A DNA stretch of 64,000 nucleotides from Sneathiella marina (GCF_023746535.1 NZ_CP098747.1:310001-374000), one strand, 5' to 3'; shown: positions 29,584 through 39,815, counted from the first letter of the stretch. Notes: generated by a model from the letters alone, not told the origin. Program-made: numbers and translations.

Positions 29584-30885
29584 TTATCCTTTTTTGGCAT
29601 CTTTTGTAGCAAATAGCCAGACGCCTTTTAACAAATCCTTCGCCCGCAATAACTGGTAATCCAGATTTTCAGCTGGTGCGTCATTTGCGTTGGCGGCTGG
29701 ATCGGTTTTGGCGTCACCTTCATTGCCATTTTCAAGGTGGTTCCGAAGATCGGCTTCTGCCCGGCGCCCATTTTGCTTCAGAACTTCCAGCTTAGCTTGT
29801 TCAACCTCAATATCCGGTGTAATTCCTTTGGCCTGGATAGAGGTCCCGGAGGGTGTATAGTACCGGGCCGTTGTCATCCGCATTGCCCCCTTACCTTGCA
29901 AGGGAACAATTGTTTGAACGGACCCTTTACCAAAGCTTTTAGTACCAAGAATTACCGCACGGCCGTGATCTTGCAATGCGCCCGCAACGATTTCCGATGC
30001 GCTCGCCGAGCCACCATTAATCAAAACAATGACCGGTTTTCCTTCGGCAATATCGTCAGATTTTGCATTATAGCGCTGGGCGTCATTTGCATCGCGACCC
30101 CTTGTGGAGACAATTTCACCTTTTTCAAGAAAAGCATCGGAGACGGCAATAGCCTGATCTAGCAACCCACCTGGGTTATTTCTCAAATCCAAGACTATTC
30201 CCTTAAAGTCCCCACCAGCTTCGTCTTTTAGTTTTTGCACAGCTTTGCGCAGGCCTTTGTCCGTTTGCTCGGTAAAGCTCGAGACACGGACATACAGAAT
30301 ATCTTCATCCTCCACACGTCCGCGAACTGATTGTACTGTAATGATGGCTCGTGTGATTACAATTTCGAGTGGTTCTTTTTCGCCTTCCCGGCGAACGGTC
30401 AGCGCAAGATCCGTATCGACCAATCCGCGCATCCTTTCAACAGCTTCGGAAAGCGTCAGGCCCATAACAGCTTCACCGTCCAAATGCGTAATATAGTCGC
30501 CCGCCTTGATCCCCGCTTTTGATGCGGGTGTGTCGTCAATGGGGGAGACGACTTTTACCAGGCCATTTTCCATAGTGACTTCGATGCCCAAACCGCCAAA
30601 TTTACCGCGGGTCTGAACTTTCATGCCGTCATAATTTTTCGGATTCAGGTAGCTTGAATGCGGATCCAGAGAACTAAGCATGCCGTTAATGGCTGCTTCA
30701 ATAAGCTCTGCGTCATCGACTTCCTCTACATAGTCTTCGCGGATTTTAGCAAACACGTCACCAAACAGGTTCAGTTGCTGATATGTTTCTGAACTGGCCT
30801 CTACGCGCTTATCCGGCGTCGCAATGATGGCAATTGACAATATGACAACTGATACTGCCAATACACCCGTTACAACATGTCTCAT
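29584..30885 (-). CDS. ctpA: S41 family C-terminal processing peptidase (CtpA)
   Basis: The 433-residue protease has an N-terminal membrane anchor or signal (residues 4-23), a PDZ domain at about 95-165 (KFGGLGIEVTMENGLVKVVS...AGIKAGD), and the tail-protease domain with the serine in GGSASASEIVAG (about 291-302) and the general-base Lys320 in SFGKGSVQT. The C-terminal 60 residues are hydrophilic and Asn/Ala/Asp-rich. CtpA-type proteases trim or degrade periplasmic cell-wall enzymes. The start codon overlaps the envC stop by one base (TAATG), so the two are coupled. Confidence 0.95.
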   Translation of the reverse strand: MRHVVTGVLAVSVVILSIAIIATPDKRVEASSETYQQLNLFGDVFAKIREDYVEEVDDAELIEAAINGMLSSLDPHSSYLNPKNYDGMKVQTRGKFGGLGIEVTMENGLVKVVSPIDDTPASKAGIKAGDYITHLDGEAVMGLTLSEAVERMRGLVDTDLALTVRREGEKEPLEIVITRAIITVQSVRGRVEDEDILYVRVSSFTEQTDKGLRKAVQKLKDEAGGDFKGIVLDLRNNPGGLLDQAIAVSDAFLEKGEIVSTRGRDANDAQRYNAKSDDIAEGKPVIVLINGGSASASEIVAGALQDHGRAVILGTKSFGKGSVQTIVPLQGKGAMRMTTARYYTPSGTSIQAKGITPDIEVEQAKLEVLKQNGRRAEADLRNHLENGNEGDAKTDPAANANDAPAENLDYQLLRAKDLLKGVWLFATKDAKKG

Positions 30886-32267
30886 TATCCGCTTACCTTT
30901 CTATTGTTCGCCATTAACCAGGGCCCTGGATTGATAGGCGAACCTTTACTCCTAAGTTCCATATAGAGTTTTGGTTTCTCTTTACTACTTTTTTTCATTT
31001 GCCCTACCGGCTCTCCTGCAAGAAGAAGTTGTCCGACAGCGCCTTCAATAGATCCTAATCCCGCCAACAGCGTATGAAATCCATCTCCATGATCAATGAT
31101 CAGTAACAGGCCGTAATGTCGAAAAGGCCCTGCGAAGGCAATCTGTCCATCAAATGGAGAAATAACGGCGGCCTCCGGTCTGCTCTCAATTACGATCCCT
31201 TTTTGCTGTCCTGCTTTCTTGGATTCATTGTAGTTTGAAACTATCCTACCGCCAACAGGTAAAGGAAGTGTGCCTTTCGCTTCGCGAAACCGCTTACCAA
31301 TTCCCGCTCGCGCCACCTGAACAGGCTTTTCCTTGATTACTTGTTTCTTTTCAACAGGTTCTGAAGCAGCAACGGCCGCTTCCGGGGTCTGCTGTTTTTC
31401 GGCTTTCGCCAATGCATCTGCTTTTTCTCTTTGCTTTTTCAGCTCTGCTTCTTTGCGGGAGATTTCCTGCTGCAGTCGTTTTTCTTCCGCAGCCTTGGCT
31501 TTTCGCCGATCCTGCGCCAATTTTTCCATTAACGCCGTTGTGCTACGGACATTCGCCGTCAGTTCGTTCAGGCGTTTCTGTTCCTTGTTACGAACACCCG
31601 CAAGTTTGCTTTGCGCTGATTTCTTTGCCGCGATCAATTGGTCGAGGGATTTTTGCTCAATTAGTCTGATTTTCCTTAGATTTTCAAACTCGGCTTTCTC
31701 TCGAGAATAATCTGCACGGAGGTTCTCCAACGCTTTCAGTTGCTGCGCAAGCTGATCTGCATCGTCTTTGAGAGTTGGAATAATATTGCGAAGGAGTGCG
31801 GAAGTACGCAGGCTATCAATCAGGCCGGTCGGGTTTCCAATTATTGTCCCTTCAGGCTGCCGACTTAAATTGACCAGGGCTGATAGAGTTGCGGCCAATT
31901 CTTCATTTCGCTTTGATAAATCGTCAAGTGTATCATCTTCGACCTGTTTGATGTCCGCTAGTCGCTGTTCCACATCTACCAGGTTCTGATCAAGGGATGT
32001 GAGCGTCTTCGCGGCGGTAACCAACTTTGCTTTCAAGCCAATAATTTCGGCATCCAGGTTATTCAATTGGCGGGTAAAGGTCTCGTTTCGATTGGAAGAT
32101 GATGCGAGAGCTTTTTGTAACGCTTTCAAATCATCTTGGGTCGTGTTGGCTATACTGATGGTTGGCGCCAGTAGCAGGCACATAAGGCATAAATACAATG
32201 AAACGGCAGAAAACAAGCCGTTACGTGTAAAACAGCTGAAACTAGGACGCAGCACGTTTATAGTCAT
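30885..32267 (-). CDS. envC: murein hydrolase activator EnvC family protein
   Basis: The 460-residue protein has a signal sequence near residues 12-38 (LFSAVSLYLCLMCLLLAPTISIANT), long coiled coils from about 45 to 290 and a C-terminal LytM/M23 fold. In that fold HYGLLLIIDHGDGFHTLLAGL lacks the usual HxH zinc motif (an active enzyme would have YAHL where this has LAGL), so it should be an activator of amidases and not a peptidase, like EnvC. The ATG at 32267 with GGAAGGA just upstream overlaps the end of gpmI by 26 bases; the upstream frame extends only to a TTG at 32288. Confidence 0.92.
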   Translation of the reverse strand: MTINVLRPSFSCFTRNGLFSAVSLYLCLMCLLLAPTISIANTTQDDLKALQKALASSSNRNETFTRQLNNLDAEIIGLKAKLVTAAKTLTSLDQNLVDVEQRLADIKQVEDDTLDDLSKRNEELAATLSALVNLSRQPEGTIIGNPTGLIDSLRTSALLRNIIPTLKDDADQLAQQLKALENLRADYSREKAEFENLRKIRLIEQKSLDQLIAAKKSAQSKLAGVRNKEQKRLNELTANVRSTTALMEKLAQDRRKAKAAEEKRLQQEISRKEAELKKQREKADALAKAEKQQTPEAAVAASEPVEKKQVIKEKPVQVARAGIGKRFREAKGTLPLPVGGRIVSNYNESKKAGQQKGIVIESRPEAAVISPFDGQIAFAGPFRHYGLLLIIDHGDGFHTLLAGLGSIEGAVGQLLLAGEPVGQMKKSSKEKPKLYMELRSKGSPINPGPWLMANNRKVSG

Positions 32268-33822
32268 TTCCTTCCGCACCGATAGCAAGATTATGTCCCG
32301 TCATTTCGGCAGGTGCTGTAATATTTAAAAAATGTAGGAGTGTCGGCGCGATATCGGCCAGCGTTCCATTATTAAGCTGAGTGATACCGCTTCCTGCGGC
32401 AAGTACAAACGGAACAAGATTTGTTGTATGGGCCGTATGAGGCTTTTCCGTTTCCGGATCACGCATCAATTCAATATTTCCATGATCCGCCGTGATCAGC
32501 ATTGTGCCCGAAGCATCGGCCACGGCATCCCTCAAGCGGCCGATGCAGCCATCAATAGTTTCAACTGCCTTAATGGCCGCCGGCATGACACCTGTATGGC
32601 CAACCATATCTGGGTTAGCAAAATTTACGACGATGAGATCGAAGGACCCCGATTGTATTGCAGCAATAAGTTTGTCCTCCACTTCCGGTGCCGACATTTC
32701 AGGTTTCAGATCATATGTTGCAACTTTCGGGCTTGGTACGAGAATGCGTTCCTCACCGGAATACACGCGCTCTTCCCCGCCGTTCAGGAAAAACGTCACA
32801 TGGGCATATTTTTCTGTTTCGGCGATACGAAGTTGCGTGCGGCCAGCTCGCGACACTATCTCTCCCAATGTGTTGTTTACCTGCACGGGCGGGAAGAGGG
32901 CGGGAATGAAACCAGCAAGGGCCGCCGAATACTCGACCATCCCCTTTATGGATGCGAGCTGGGGGCGGTGTCCGCGGTCAAATCCGTCAAAATCCGGTTC
33001 TACTATCGCGCTGAGCAGTTCGCGTGCTCTATCTGCACGGAAATTCGCACAAATGATTCCATCGCCATCCTGAATGCCAGTAAAATCTTTCTGGACCAAC
33101 GGTTTAATGAATTCGTCGGTTTCTTCTTTATCATAAGCCGCTCGAACTGCGGTGACGGGGTCGCTGAAGGACGTGCCCTTGCCGGAAAACAGAGCTTCGT
33201 AGGCTATCTGGATCCGATCCCAGTTTGTATCCCGATCCATGGCAAAATATCGACCGCATAGGGTGGCTATGGATGTATTTTTTAATCCGGAAATGTCAGA
33301 GGTGATTTGTGCTACGAAATCCGCACCGCTCGTTGGTGGGGTATCCCGACCGTCCATAAATCCATGAATTCGCACTGGAATATCTGCATTATCAAGTATC
33401 TGCGCGACAGCCGCCATATGATCCTGGTGAGAATGAACTCCACCAGGTGACAGCAGGCCGGCCAGATGGCAAATGCCACCTGTTGCTCGGAGTTTCACAA
33501 TAAGGTCAAGAAGTTCCGGATTTGCGGCAAGCGTGCCGGTCTCTATTTCCTCATTGATCCTTGGCAGGTCCTGAAGCACAACGCGCCCACTGCCGATGGT
33601 CATGTGACCGACTTCTGAATTCCCCATTTGACCGTCGGGTAATCCAACATCCAATCCAGAAGTTCCCAGCAGGCTTTTTGGCCGTGTTTCCAGCATGTGA
33701 TCCCAATTGGGCGTCTGACCCTGCGCGATGGCATTATCGATCACTTTGTCACTATGGCCCCACCCGTCCAGAATACAAAGCAGGACAGGCCCATTTGGCT
33801 GTGTTTTTACGTCGTTTGTCAT
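32242..33822 (-). CDS. gpmI: 2,3-bisphosphoglycerate-independent phosphoglycerate mutase
   Basis: The 526-residue metalloenzyme interconverts 3- and 2-phosphoglycerate. It begins PVLLCILDGWGHS (metal-binding Asp), carries the phosphoserine in MGNSEVGHMTIGSG, then HGFMDGRDTPP, NFRADRARELLSA, NFANPDMVGHTG and the late metal site ITADHGNIELM. The length is usual. It overlaps envC by 26 bases, an arrangement common in alphaproteobacteria, and follows rlmH by 41 bases on the minus strand. Confidence 0.97.
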   Translation of the reverse strand: MTNDVKTQPNGPVLLCILDGWGHSDKVIDNAIAQGQTPNWDHMLETRPKSLLGTSGLDVGLPDGQMGNSEVGHMTIGSGRVVLQDLPRINEEIETGTLAANPELLDLIVKLRATGGICHLAGLLSPGGVHSHQDHMAAVAQILDNADIPVRIHGFMDGRDTPPTSGADFVAQITSDISGLKNTSIATLCGRYFAMDRDTNWDRIQIAYEALFSGKGTSFSDPVTAVRAAYDKEETDEFIKPLVQKDFTGIQDGDGIICANFRADRARELLSAIVEPDFDGFDRGHRPQLASIKGMVEYSAALAGFIPALFPPVQVNNTLGEIVSRAGRTQLRIAETEKYAHVTFFLNGGEERVYSGEERILVPSPKVATYDLKPEMSAPEVEDKLIAAIQSGSFDLIVVNFANPDMVGHTGVMPAAIKAVETIDGCIGRLRDAVADASGTMLITADHGNIELMRDPETEKPHTAHTTNLVPFVLAAGSGITQLNNGTLADIAPTLLHFLNITAPAEMTGHNLAIGAEGNDYKRAAS

Positions 33823-33863
33823 GATGTCTTTATAGTACTGTTAGGTTTAAGATTCTATTAGTT

Positions 33864-34322
33864 TCATGCCCGATGATAGGGATGATTTGCGAGAATTGAC
33901 GACGCCCGGTAGAGCTGCTCGGCCAGAAGGCCGCGTACCATCAAATGTGGCCAGGTCATCGGGCCCAGAGAAAGGAGGCGATCAGCAGCTTTCAGGGTTG
34001 AAGGATCATGACCCTCAGCTCCACCAATCAAAAACGCTACATTCTGCGCTCCCGTGTCGGCATATTGCTCCAGTAGTTGTGCAAATTCAACGCTTGTGAA
34101 CGCTTTCCCCGTTTCATGTAGGACGACCAAGCGGGCATTATCGGGAACTGCCTTCATCAGCAGTTCGGCCTCTCTAACTTTCCGTTGAGCGCCTTTCAAG
34201 GGGCGTTTTTCTTCAACTTCCTTCAGCTCAACGGGCCAGGGCAATCGACTGGCATACTCACTATATAATGCGGGCAAGGGACCGCCCCGAAACCTGCCGA
34301 CACTGGCAATGGTAAGGCGCAT
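33864..34322 (-). CDS. rlmH: 23S rRNA (pseudouridine1915-N3)-methyltransferase RlmH
   Basis: The 152-residue SPOUT-class methyltransferase acts on helix 69 of 23S rRNA in assembled ribosomes. The knot region holds FLIGGAEGHDPSTLKAADRLLSLGPMTWPHLMVRGLLAEQLYRA, including the SAM-binding loop, and the C-terminus ends HPYHRA as in RlmH. It follows rsfS, its normal neighbour. Confidence 0.96.
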   Translation of the reverse strand: MRLTIASVGRFRGGPLPALYSEYASRLPWPVELKEVEEKRPLKGAQRKVREAELLMKAVPDNARLVVLHETGKAFTSVEFAQLLEQYADTGAQNVAFLIGGAEGHDPSTLKAADRLLSLGPMTWPHLMVRGLLAEQLYRASSILANHPYHRA

Positions 34323-34362
34323 AAAGCCCTCCTGAACGTTACCGCTTATTCGAAGCTGATGA

Positions 34363-34734
34363 CTAGTTCGTCATTTCCATGGGGAAATCCGGAGACCAGA
34401 TTTTCTCCAGGTTGTAGAAATCCCGCACTTCCGGACGGAACAGGTGGATGATGACATCACCGGCGTCGACCAGAATCCAGTCTCCGTTGGTTTTGCCCTC
34501 TATCCGCACCGAACCGAAACCTTCTTCTTTGATACGCGTGCGTAAATGGTCCGCCATCGCGCCCACCTGACGGGAGGAGCGGCCATTGGCGATAATCATA
34601 TAATCTGCGAAGGAGGTTTTACCGGAGAGATCGATAGAAACAAGTTCTTCCGCTTTGTCATCATTGAGTGTGTCTTCAACGAGGTCGCGGAGTTTAGCAA
34701 CTACAGCTTTGTTAGCATTCATAATAGGGGTCAA
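34363..34734 (-). CDS. rsfS: ribosomal silencing factor RsfS
   Basis: The 123-residue protein binds uL14 and blocks subunit joining in starvation. LSGKTSFADYMIIANGRSSRQVGAMADHL and GDWILVDAGDVIIHLFRPEVRDFYNLEKIW are the family hallmarks. The TTG at 34734 is preferred because GGAG stands five bases upstream of it, while the in-frame ATG at 34722 is 17 bases from that site. It lies between nadD and rlmH, the usual order. Confidence 0.94.
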   Translation of the reverse strand: MTPIMNANKAVVAKLRDLVEDTLNDDKAEELVSIDLSGKTSFADYMIIANGRSSRQVGAMADHLRTRIKEEGFGSVRIEGKTNGDWILVDAGDVIIHLFRPEVRDFYNLEKIWSPDFPMEMTN

Positions 34735-34795
34735 TTATTCTCCATAAATGTGATCATGAAACATGCCTACATTGTTAATTTGGGTATTTTTTGGT

Positions 34796-35401
34796 TCAAG
34801 AGCAAGTATTACCTGCTCTGTCACGGAAATTTCTTATATGTGTACTGCTTATTTTGTGTGCCGTTTGCGATACAAAAACCCAGCAGGGAGGGGGAGAGGA
34901 AGCGAAATGGGGTATCGGTTTACCCTCTGCTGCTGGAAAAAGACGATACTCGCGGAATTTTTGGGCGATTGGACCATTTAGTGCCTGATATGTATAGCCA
35001 GGTCGGTTGAAAACAGCGATGGGAACTGTGTCCATAATGTTCTCCCATCGGTACCATTTGGGGAACTGCACAAGGTTGTCCGCGCCCATAAGCCAGACAA
35101 ATTGGCAATCGGGGTACGATTCTATCAATTTTGGTAACATTTTTGCCGTGCGCGGCTCGTTAATTCTGGTCTCAAAGTCTGATACTTTGATATTCGGGTG
35201 TTTCGCAATTTTCTTTGCGCCTGCCATCCTGTCCCGAAAATCACCCATGCCATCGCTGGTTTTCAGTGGATTTTGCGGAGAAACCAACCACCAGACCTCA
35301 TCCAGCGCAAGAAGCCGCAAGGCGGTCAGGCTGATATCCCGATGTCCCTGATGGGCTGGGTTGAAGGAGCCACCCAGAATTCCAATTTTTCGTGGCCGCA
35401 T
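34796..35401 (-). CDS. nadD: nicotinate-nucleotide adenylyltransferase
   Basis: The 201-residue enzyme adenylates nicotinate mononucleotide in NAD synthesis. It has the nucleotidyltransferase motif GGSFNPAHQGHRDIS near the N-terminus, WWLVSPQNPLK, the FVWLMGADNLVQFPKW segment and the C-terminal ISSTHIRN. It follows proA by eight bases. Confidence 0.95.
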   Translation of the reverse strand: MRPRKIGILGGSFNPAHQGHRDISLTALRLLALDEVWWLVSPQNPLKTSDGMGDFRDRMAGAKKIAKHPNIKVSDFETRINEPRTAKMLPKLIESYPDCQFVWLMGADNLVQFPKWYRWENIMDTVPIAVFNRPGYTYQALNGPIAQKFREYRLFPAAEGKPIPHFASSPPPCWVFVSQTAHKISSTHIRNFRDRAGNTCS

Positions 35402-35409
35402 ATGAGCTA

Positions 35410-36696
35410 TCAGGGCCGGATCTGGCCAGTCCCTTTAACAATATATTTGAAGCTGGTGAGCTGCTCGACGCCCACTGGGCCACGTGCATGCATTTTGCCC
35501 GTTGAGATACCGATTTCAGCGCCCATGCCAAATTCGCCGCCATCCGCAAATTGCGTCGAGGCATTCTGCAGTAATATCGCACTATCAACAACGTCCATGA
35601 AAGTTTTTGCCGCGGCTGCATTCTCGGTGATGATACAATCCGTATGGTGGGATCCATAATGCTCAATATGGTCCAAAGCAGCCTGTATATTTTCAACTGT
35701 CTTAATAGACAGGATTGGTTCCAGATACTCTGTTTGCCAATCTGCTTCAGTTGCACTGATGACACGTTTATCCATTGCCATGACGTGATCGTCACCGCGA
35801 ATTTCGCAGCCTGCATTGAACAGTGTATCAAGAATAGCCGGCAGCTGATTTGCGGCGACGGATTTATGCACCAACAATGTTTCAAGCGCACCACAGACAC
35901 TGACGCGGCGCATTTTGGAATTAAGGACAATGTCCAATGCCTTGGCAGCGTCAGAATATTCATCAATATATATATGAACAAGCCCATCCAGATGGGAGAA
36001 AACAGGGATCCGGCTTTCAGTCTGCACCCGTTCGATCAGCTTATAGCTACCGCGGGGAACGATTACATCAACATATTCCGACAGCGTTAGTAGTTCACCG
36101 ACTGCGGCCCGGTCCGTGGTCGGAATCATTTGAATGGCATCGGCGGGCAGACCCGCGCCGACCAGACCTTCTTGCAAACAGGACCAGATGGCCCGGCTGG
36201 AATGATAACTTTCAGAGCCACCGCGTAATATACAGGCATTTCCAGCTTTCAGGCAGAGGCTGCCCGCGTCCGCTGTTACGTTGGGGCGGGATTCATAAAT
36301 TATACCAATTACACCGAGAGGAACCCGAACTCGTGATATTGCAAGGCCGTTAGGCCGATCCCACTCGGCCATGATATCGCCGACCGGGTCAGGTAGATCC
36401 GCAATCGCATCCAAACCTGACGCCATGGCGCCAATCCGGTCTTCGGTCAGTTCCAGCCGGTCCAGCATGGCCGCAGAAATGCCTTTTTCCCTGGCAGCCG
36501 TCATGTCAGTTGAATTGGCAGCTAGTATTTCCGCGGATCGATCGCGCATTGCTGTTGCTGCTTTGCGGAGCGCAGAATTCTTGGCATCCGTTGACGCCAT
36601 TGCGAGGGATTTGGCAGCATTTTTTGCGCGGCGCCCCAGATCCTGCATCATGCTGGCGATGGTATCATTCTCGCTCAAGTTTGAATGTACGGTCAT
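35410..36696 (-). CDS. proA: glutamate-5-semialdehyde dehydrogenase (gamma-glutamyl phosphate reductase)
   Basis: The 428-residue NADPH enzyme reduces glutamyl-5-phosphate in proline synthesis. It has [31 protein letters not shown] and the catalytic cysteine in [14 protein letters not shown]. It follows proB by 19 bases. Confidence 0.97.
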   Translation of the reverse strand: MTVHSNLSENDTIASMMQDLGRRAKNAAKSLAMASTDAKNSALRKAATAMRDRSAEILAANSTDMTAAREKGISAAMLDRLELTEDRIGAMASGLDAIADLPDPVGDIMAEWDRPNGLAISRVRVPLGVIGIIYESRPNVTADAGSLCLKAGNACILRGGSESYHSSRAIWSCLQEGLVGAGLPADAIQMIPTTDRAAVGELLTLSEYVDVIVPRGSYKLIERVQTESRIPVFSHLDGLVHIYIDEYSDAAKALDIVLNSKMRRVSVCGALETLLVHKSVAANQLPAILDTLFNAGCEIRGDDHVMAMDKRVISATEADWQTEYLEPILSIKTVENIQAALDHIEHYGSHHTDCIITENAAAAKTFMDVVDSAILLQNASTQFADGGEFGMGAEIGISTGKMHARGPVGVEQLTSFKYIVKGTGQIRP

Positions 36697-36715
36697 ATTT
36701 TTTCCAATTTGCCCA

Positions 36716-37840
36716 TTAGTTTAATGCAAGTTCATCGCGGTGTATCATTTCATCCCGACCAGAATAGCCTAGAATCTCGGTGATCTCACCACTTTTATGA
36801 CCACATATGCGGGCGGCATCAGCCGAAGAATAGGCGACAAGGCCACGTCCGAGTTCTATGCCCCCAGCATTCATAACCGTCACCAGATCACCACGTTCGA
36901 ATCTGCCCTCTACTTTCGTAACGCCCGCGGGCAACAGACTTTTCCCCAAACCCAGGGCCTTTTCGGCACCGGTATCGACAAAAATGCGCCCTTGCGATGT
37001 CAGACTGGCAGCAATCCATTTTTTGCGGGCTTTACGCGGCGTATCATGGGCGAGGAAACAAGTTGTGTTTGCGCCGTTCTCTATTGCCGACATCGGATGA
37101 GCAATCGTGCCGCTGGCAATAAACATGTTGCAGCCCGCTGCCATGGCAATTTGTGCGGCTTTGAGTTTTGTGATCATGCCGCCGCTGCCCACTTCTGTAC
37201 GGGATATACCAGCCATGGCCATGATTTCGTCGTTAAGCTCTGTTACTTCGGGGATCAGGGCTGCATGATCGTTCCTATTCGGATCGCAGTCATATAAGCC
37301 ATCGATATCACTGAGCAGTACGAGACAATCTGCACTGATCATCTGGGCGACGCGGGCGGCCAGGCGATCATTGTCGCCATAGCGAATTTCGCTGGTGGCC
37401 ACCGTATCATTTTCATTGACCACCGGAATAGCACCGAGCCCGAGCAGGGTGGCGATGGTACTCCGCGCATTTAAATAGCGTCGGCGTTCCTCCGTGTCGG
37501 AGGGGGTCAGAAGAATTTGTGCGACTTGCAAGTTCTGTAACGCAAGAATTTCCTGATAAGCGTGAGCCAGTTGGATTTGGCCAGCCGCAGCCGCGGCCTG
37601 GCTTGCCTCCAGTTTGAGGGAGCCATTGGGTAGACCCAGCACATGCCGTCCCATGGCGATGGACCCACTGGACACAATGAGCACTTCCTGACCACGATCG
37701 CGCATTTTAGAAATGTCCTCGCTGAGCGCCTTCAGCCAGTCGCGGCGAATTCGTCCAGTTTCGCCATCCACAAGCAGTGCTGAACCGATTTTGATCACAA
37801 CCCGCCGGGCTTTGGTAAGTCGGGTAATCAGGGCTGCCAT
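36716..37840 (-). CDS. proB: glutamate 5-kinase
   Basis: The 374-residue kinase starts proline synthesis. The amino-acid kinase domain has [22 protein letters not shown] and [23 protein letters not shown]; the C-terminal 100 residues form a PUA domain ([13 protein letters not shown]...[15 protein letters not shown]). Its start overlaps the end of obg by 13 bases, so translation of proB is probably coupled to obg. Confidence 0.97.
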   Translation of the reverse strand: MAALITRLTKARRVVIKIGSALLVDGETGRIRRDWLKALSEDISKMRDRGQEVLIVSSGSIAMGRHVLGLPNGSLKLEASQAAAAAGQIQLAHAYQEILALQNLQVAQILLTPSDTEERRRYLNARSTIATLLGLGAIPVVNENDTVATSEIRYGDNDRLAARVAQMISADCLVLLSDIDGLYDCDPNRNDHAALIPEVTELNDEIMAMAGISRTEVGSGGMITKLKAAQIAMAAGCNMFIASGTIAHPMSAIENGANTTCFLAHDTPRKARKKWIAASLTSQGRIFVDTGAEKALGLGKSLLPAGVTKVEGRFERGDLVTVMNAGGIELGRGLVAYSSADAARICGHKSGEITEILGYSGRDEMIHRDELALN

Positions 37841-38892
37841 GTTTCAGGCTCTTCGCCGGCGAGGCGTTTTTCAGTGGCGATAATTTCAGCTTCTTCTTCT
37901 TTTTTACTCTCGTCGATAATCTTCTGGAGTGAAAAAAGCAATTCTTCGACATTGTCGCCGACCACGGCTGATATGGTCTGAACGGATTTACCCGACGCTT
38001 TTTCAAGGGCGGCCTTCTTTTCCTCTATTTCCTCGTCATAGAGGGAATCGATTTTGTTCAGGACAAGAATCTCTTCTTTTTCGGCGAGTTCCTGTGCATA
38101 GGCTTCCAGTTCGCCGCGGATCGTTTTATAGGCACCAACGACATCTTCCTCTGTGCCATCCACTAAATGCAGCAGAACACGACATCTTTCCACATGTCCG
38201 AGAAACCGATGGCCGAGGCCAATGCCCTCAGATGCGCCTTCAATAAGGCCGGGAATGTCGGCCAGGACAAATTCCCGTGCGCCGACGCCAACAACGCCAA
38301 GCTGCGGGACAAGCGTGGTAAAGGGATAATCGGCAATTTTCGGTTTTGCCCGACTTGTTACACTCAGAAATGTAGACTTGCCGGCATTGGGTAATCCAAC
38401 AAGGCCGGCATCGGCGATCAATTTCAATCGTAGCCATACCCAGCGTTCTTCCCCAGGCCAGCCGGGTTCAATTTTGCGCGGCGCGCGATTAGTTGAGGTT
38501 TTAAACGCCGCGTTGCCGCGACCCCCGTCCCCGCCCTTGCAAAGGACATGGCTCTGACCGATTTTGGTGAAATCCATGATCAGCGTTTTATTGTCTTCTT
38601 CAAAAACCTGCGTTCCGACAGGAACTTTAAGGATCATATCACTTGCCGCTGCTCCGCTGCGATCCCGCCCCATGCCATGGGCGCCGCTTTTGGCTTTGAA
38701 ATGTTGCTGATAGCGGTAATCGATAAGCGTATTAAGGCCATCAACGCATTCAATGACAATGGAGCCGCCCCGGCCGCCATCCCCGCCATTCGGACCGCCA
38801 AATTCAATAAATTTTTCCCGCCGGAAACTGAGGGCACCGGGCCCGCCGTTGCCGGAGCGTAAAAATACTTTTGCCTGATCCAGAAATTTCAT
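37828..38892 (-). CDS. obg: Obg family GTPase (ObgE/CgtA)
   Basis: The 354-residue GTPase acts in 50S assembly and stress signalling. The N-terminal Obg fold starts [30 protein letters not shown] and is rich in glycine; the G domain has [21 protein letters not shown] and NKIDSL. The C-terminus is a short acidic/basic tail. The frame extends upstream to 38985, but the conserved start is the ATG at 38892. It follows rpmA after a terminator. Confidence 0.97.
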   Translation of the reverse strand: MKFLDQAKVFLRSGNGGPGALSFRREKFIEFGGPNGGDGGRGGSIVIECVDGLNTLIDYRYQQHFKAKSGAHGMGRDRSGAAASDMILKVPVGTQVFEEDNKTLIMDFTKIGQSHVLCKGGDGGRGNAAFKTSTNRAPRKIEPGWPGEERWVWLRLKLIADAGLVGLPNAGKSTFLSVTSRAKPKIADYPFTTLVPQLGVVGVGAREFVLADIPGLIEGASEGIGLGHRFLGHVERCRVLLHLVDGTEEDVVGAYKTIRGELEAYAQELAEKEEILVLNKIDSLYDEEIEEKKAALEKASGKSVQTISAVVGDNVEELLFSLQKIIDESKKEEEAEIIATEKRLAGEEPETWQP

Positions 38893-38941
38893 AAAACTGC
38901 CTACCGAAATGCCACCGGAGCGACCCCCGAAGACTATAGTC

Positions 38942-38979
38942 AAAAACAAAAAAAGGGGAATGGCCGGACCATTCCCCTT
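38942..38979 (-). terminator. terminator after rplU-rpmA
   Basis: On the minus strand, AAGGGGAATGG (38979-38969) pairs with CCATTCCCCTT (38963-38953), 11 perfect pairs with a five-base loop, and a T-rich tract follows (plus-strand A-run 38942-38954). It separates the ribosomal protein genes from obg, leaving obg to readthrough or its own promoter. Confidence 0.9.
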
Positions 38980-39009
38980 CTTCAATCTCTTAGCCGTGTA
39001 ACGCGGGCG

Positions 39010-39267
39010 TTATGCCTGCTGCTCTACGGATACATAGATCTTTCCGCCACTCTTTTTGGTAAACTTAACATTACCTTCAGTAACGGCGAAGATGGTGTGA
39101 TCCTTGCCTAGTCCAACATTCTCTCCCGGGTACCATTTGGTGCCGCGCTGGCGCAGAATGATGTTGCCAGAAATAACTTTTTCGCCACCATATTTCTTGA
39201 TGCCGAGACGACGACCTGCTGAGTCGCGACCGTTACGGGATGAACCGCCAGCTTTTTTATGTGCCAT
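39010..39267 (-). CDS. rpmA: 50S ribosomal protein bL27
   Basis: The 85-residue protein begins [22 protein letters not shown], the flexible N-terminal tail that reaches the peptidyl transferase centre, and continues with [20 protein letters not shown]. There is no N-terminal cleavage extension of the Firmicutes type. It follows rplU by five bases. Confidence 0.98.
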   Translation of the reverse strand: MAHKKAGGSSRNGRDSAGRRLGIKKYGGEKVISGNIILRQRGTKWYPGENVGLGKDHTIFAVTEGNVKFTKKSGGKIYVSVEQQA

Positions 39268-39272
39268 CTAAA

Positions 39273-39815
39273 CTACTCCTTGGTTTTCTTTGGCGCCGCC
39301 TTTTTAGGCGCTGCCTTTTTCGGTGCCGCTTTTTCTGCCTTAGGGGCCGCCGCTTTTTTCGGGGCCGCTGCTGTCTTCGGTGCTGTTTTCTTCGGCGCAG
39401 CCTTTTTAGCTTCAGTTTTTTCTGCAGCCGGAGCCTCTGCCTTCTTGGCAGGAGCTGCTTTCTTAGGAGCGGCTTTCTTAGGAGCGGCTTTCTTGGCACC
39501 CTTGGCAGAAATATCCGTGATCCGCAGAACCGTCAAATCCTGGCGATGGCCAGCTTTACGGCGATAGTTCTGACGGCGTTTTTTCTTGAAGACAACAATT
39601 TTGTCTGCGCGAGCCTGCTCCAGCAGAGTGGCGGAAACAACCGCACCTTCCAAAATTGGCGAACCAACAGACAAAGCGCCGTCGTCGCCTGCGATGGCCA
39701 GGACCTGGTCCAACTGTACATTGTCACCGGTTTCGCCTGAGAGGCGCTCTACCTTGATGACATCGTCTTTGGCGACTTTATATTGCTTGCCGCCGGTTTT
39801 GATCACTGCAAACAT
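39273..39815 (-). CDS. rplU: 50S ribosomal protein bL21 with a long Lys/Ala/Pro-rich C-terminal tail
   Basis: The first 100 residues are a normal bL21 ([44 protein letters not shown]). Residues about 105-180 are an extension built from repeated KKAAPKK-type units with Glu/Ala spacers, giving a strongly basic, disordered tail reminiscent of histone H1. bL21 in Escherichia coli is only 103 residues. Extended bL21 proteins occur in alphaproteobacteria, but the length of the tail varies. It starts the minus-strand operon and has the ATG at 39815. Confidence 0.95.
   Translation of the reverse strand: MFAVIKTGGKQYKVAKDDVIKVERLSGETGDNVQLDQVLAIAGDDGALSVGSPILEGAVVSATLLEQARADKIVVFKKKRRQNYRRKAGHRQDLTVLRITDISAKGAKKAAPKKAAPKKAAPAKKAEAPAAEKTEAKKAAPKKTAPKTAAAPKKAAAPKAEKAAPKKAAPKKAAPKKTKE

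Noticed and set aside
32428-33261. Plus-strand open frame (277 codons) opposite gpmI
   Set aside because: It has no recognisable domain and no ribosome binding site, and gpmI is complete and highly conserved on the other strand.
38893-38985. N-terminal extension of obg to 38985
   Set aside because: The extra residues come before the universally conserved MKFLDQAKV start and include the terminator hairpin of rpmA.
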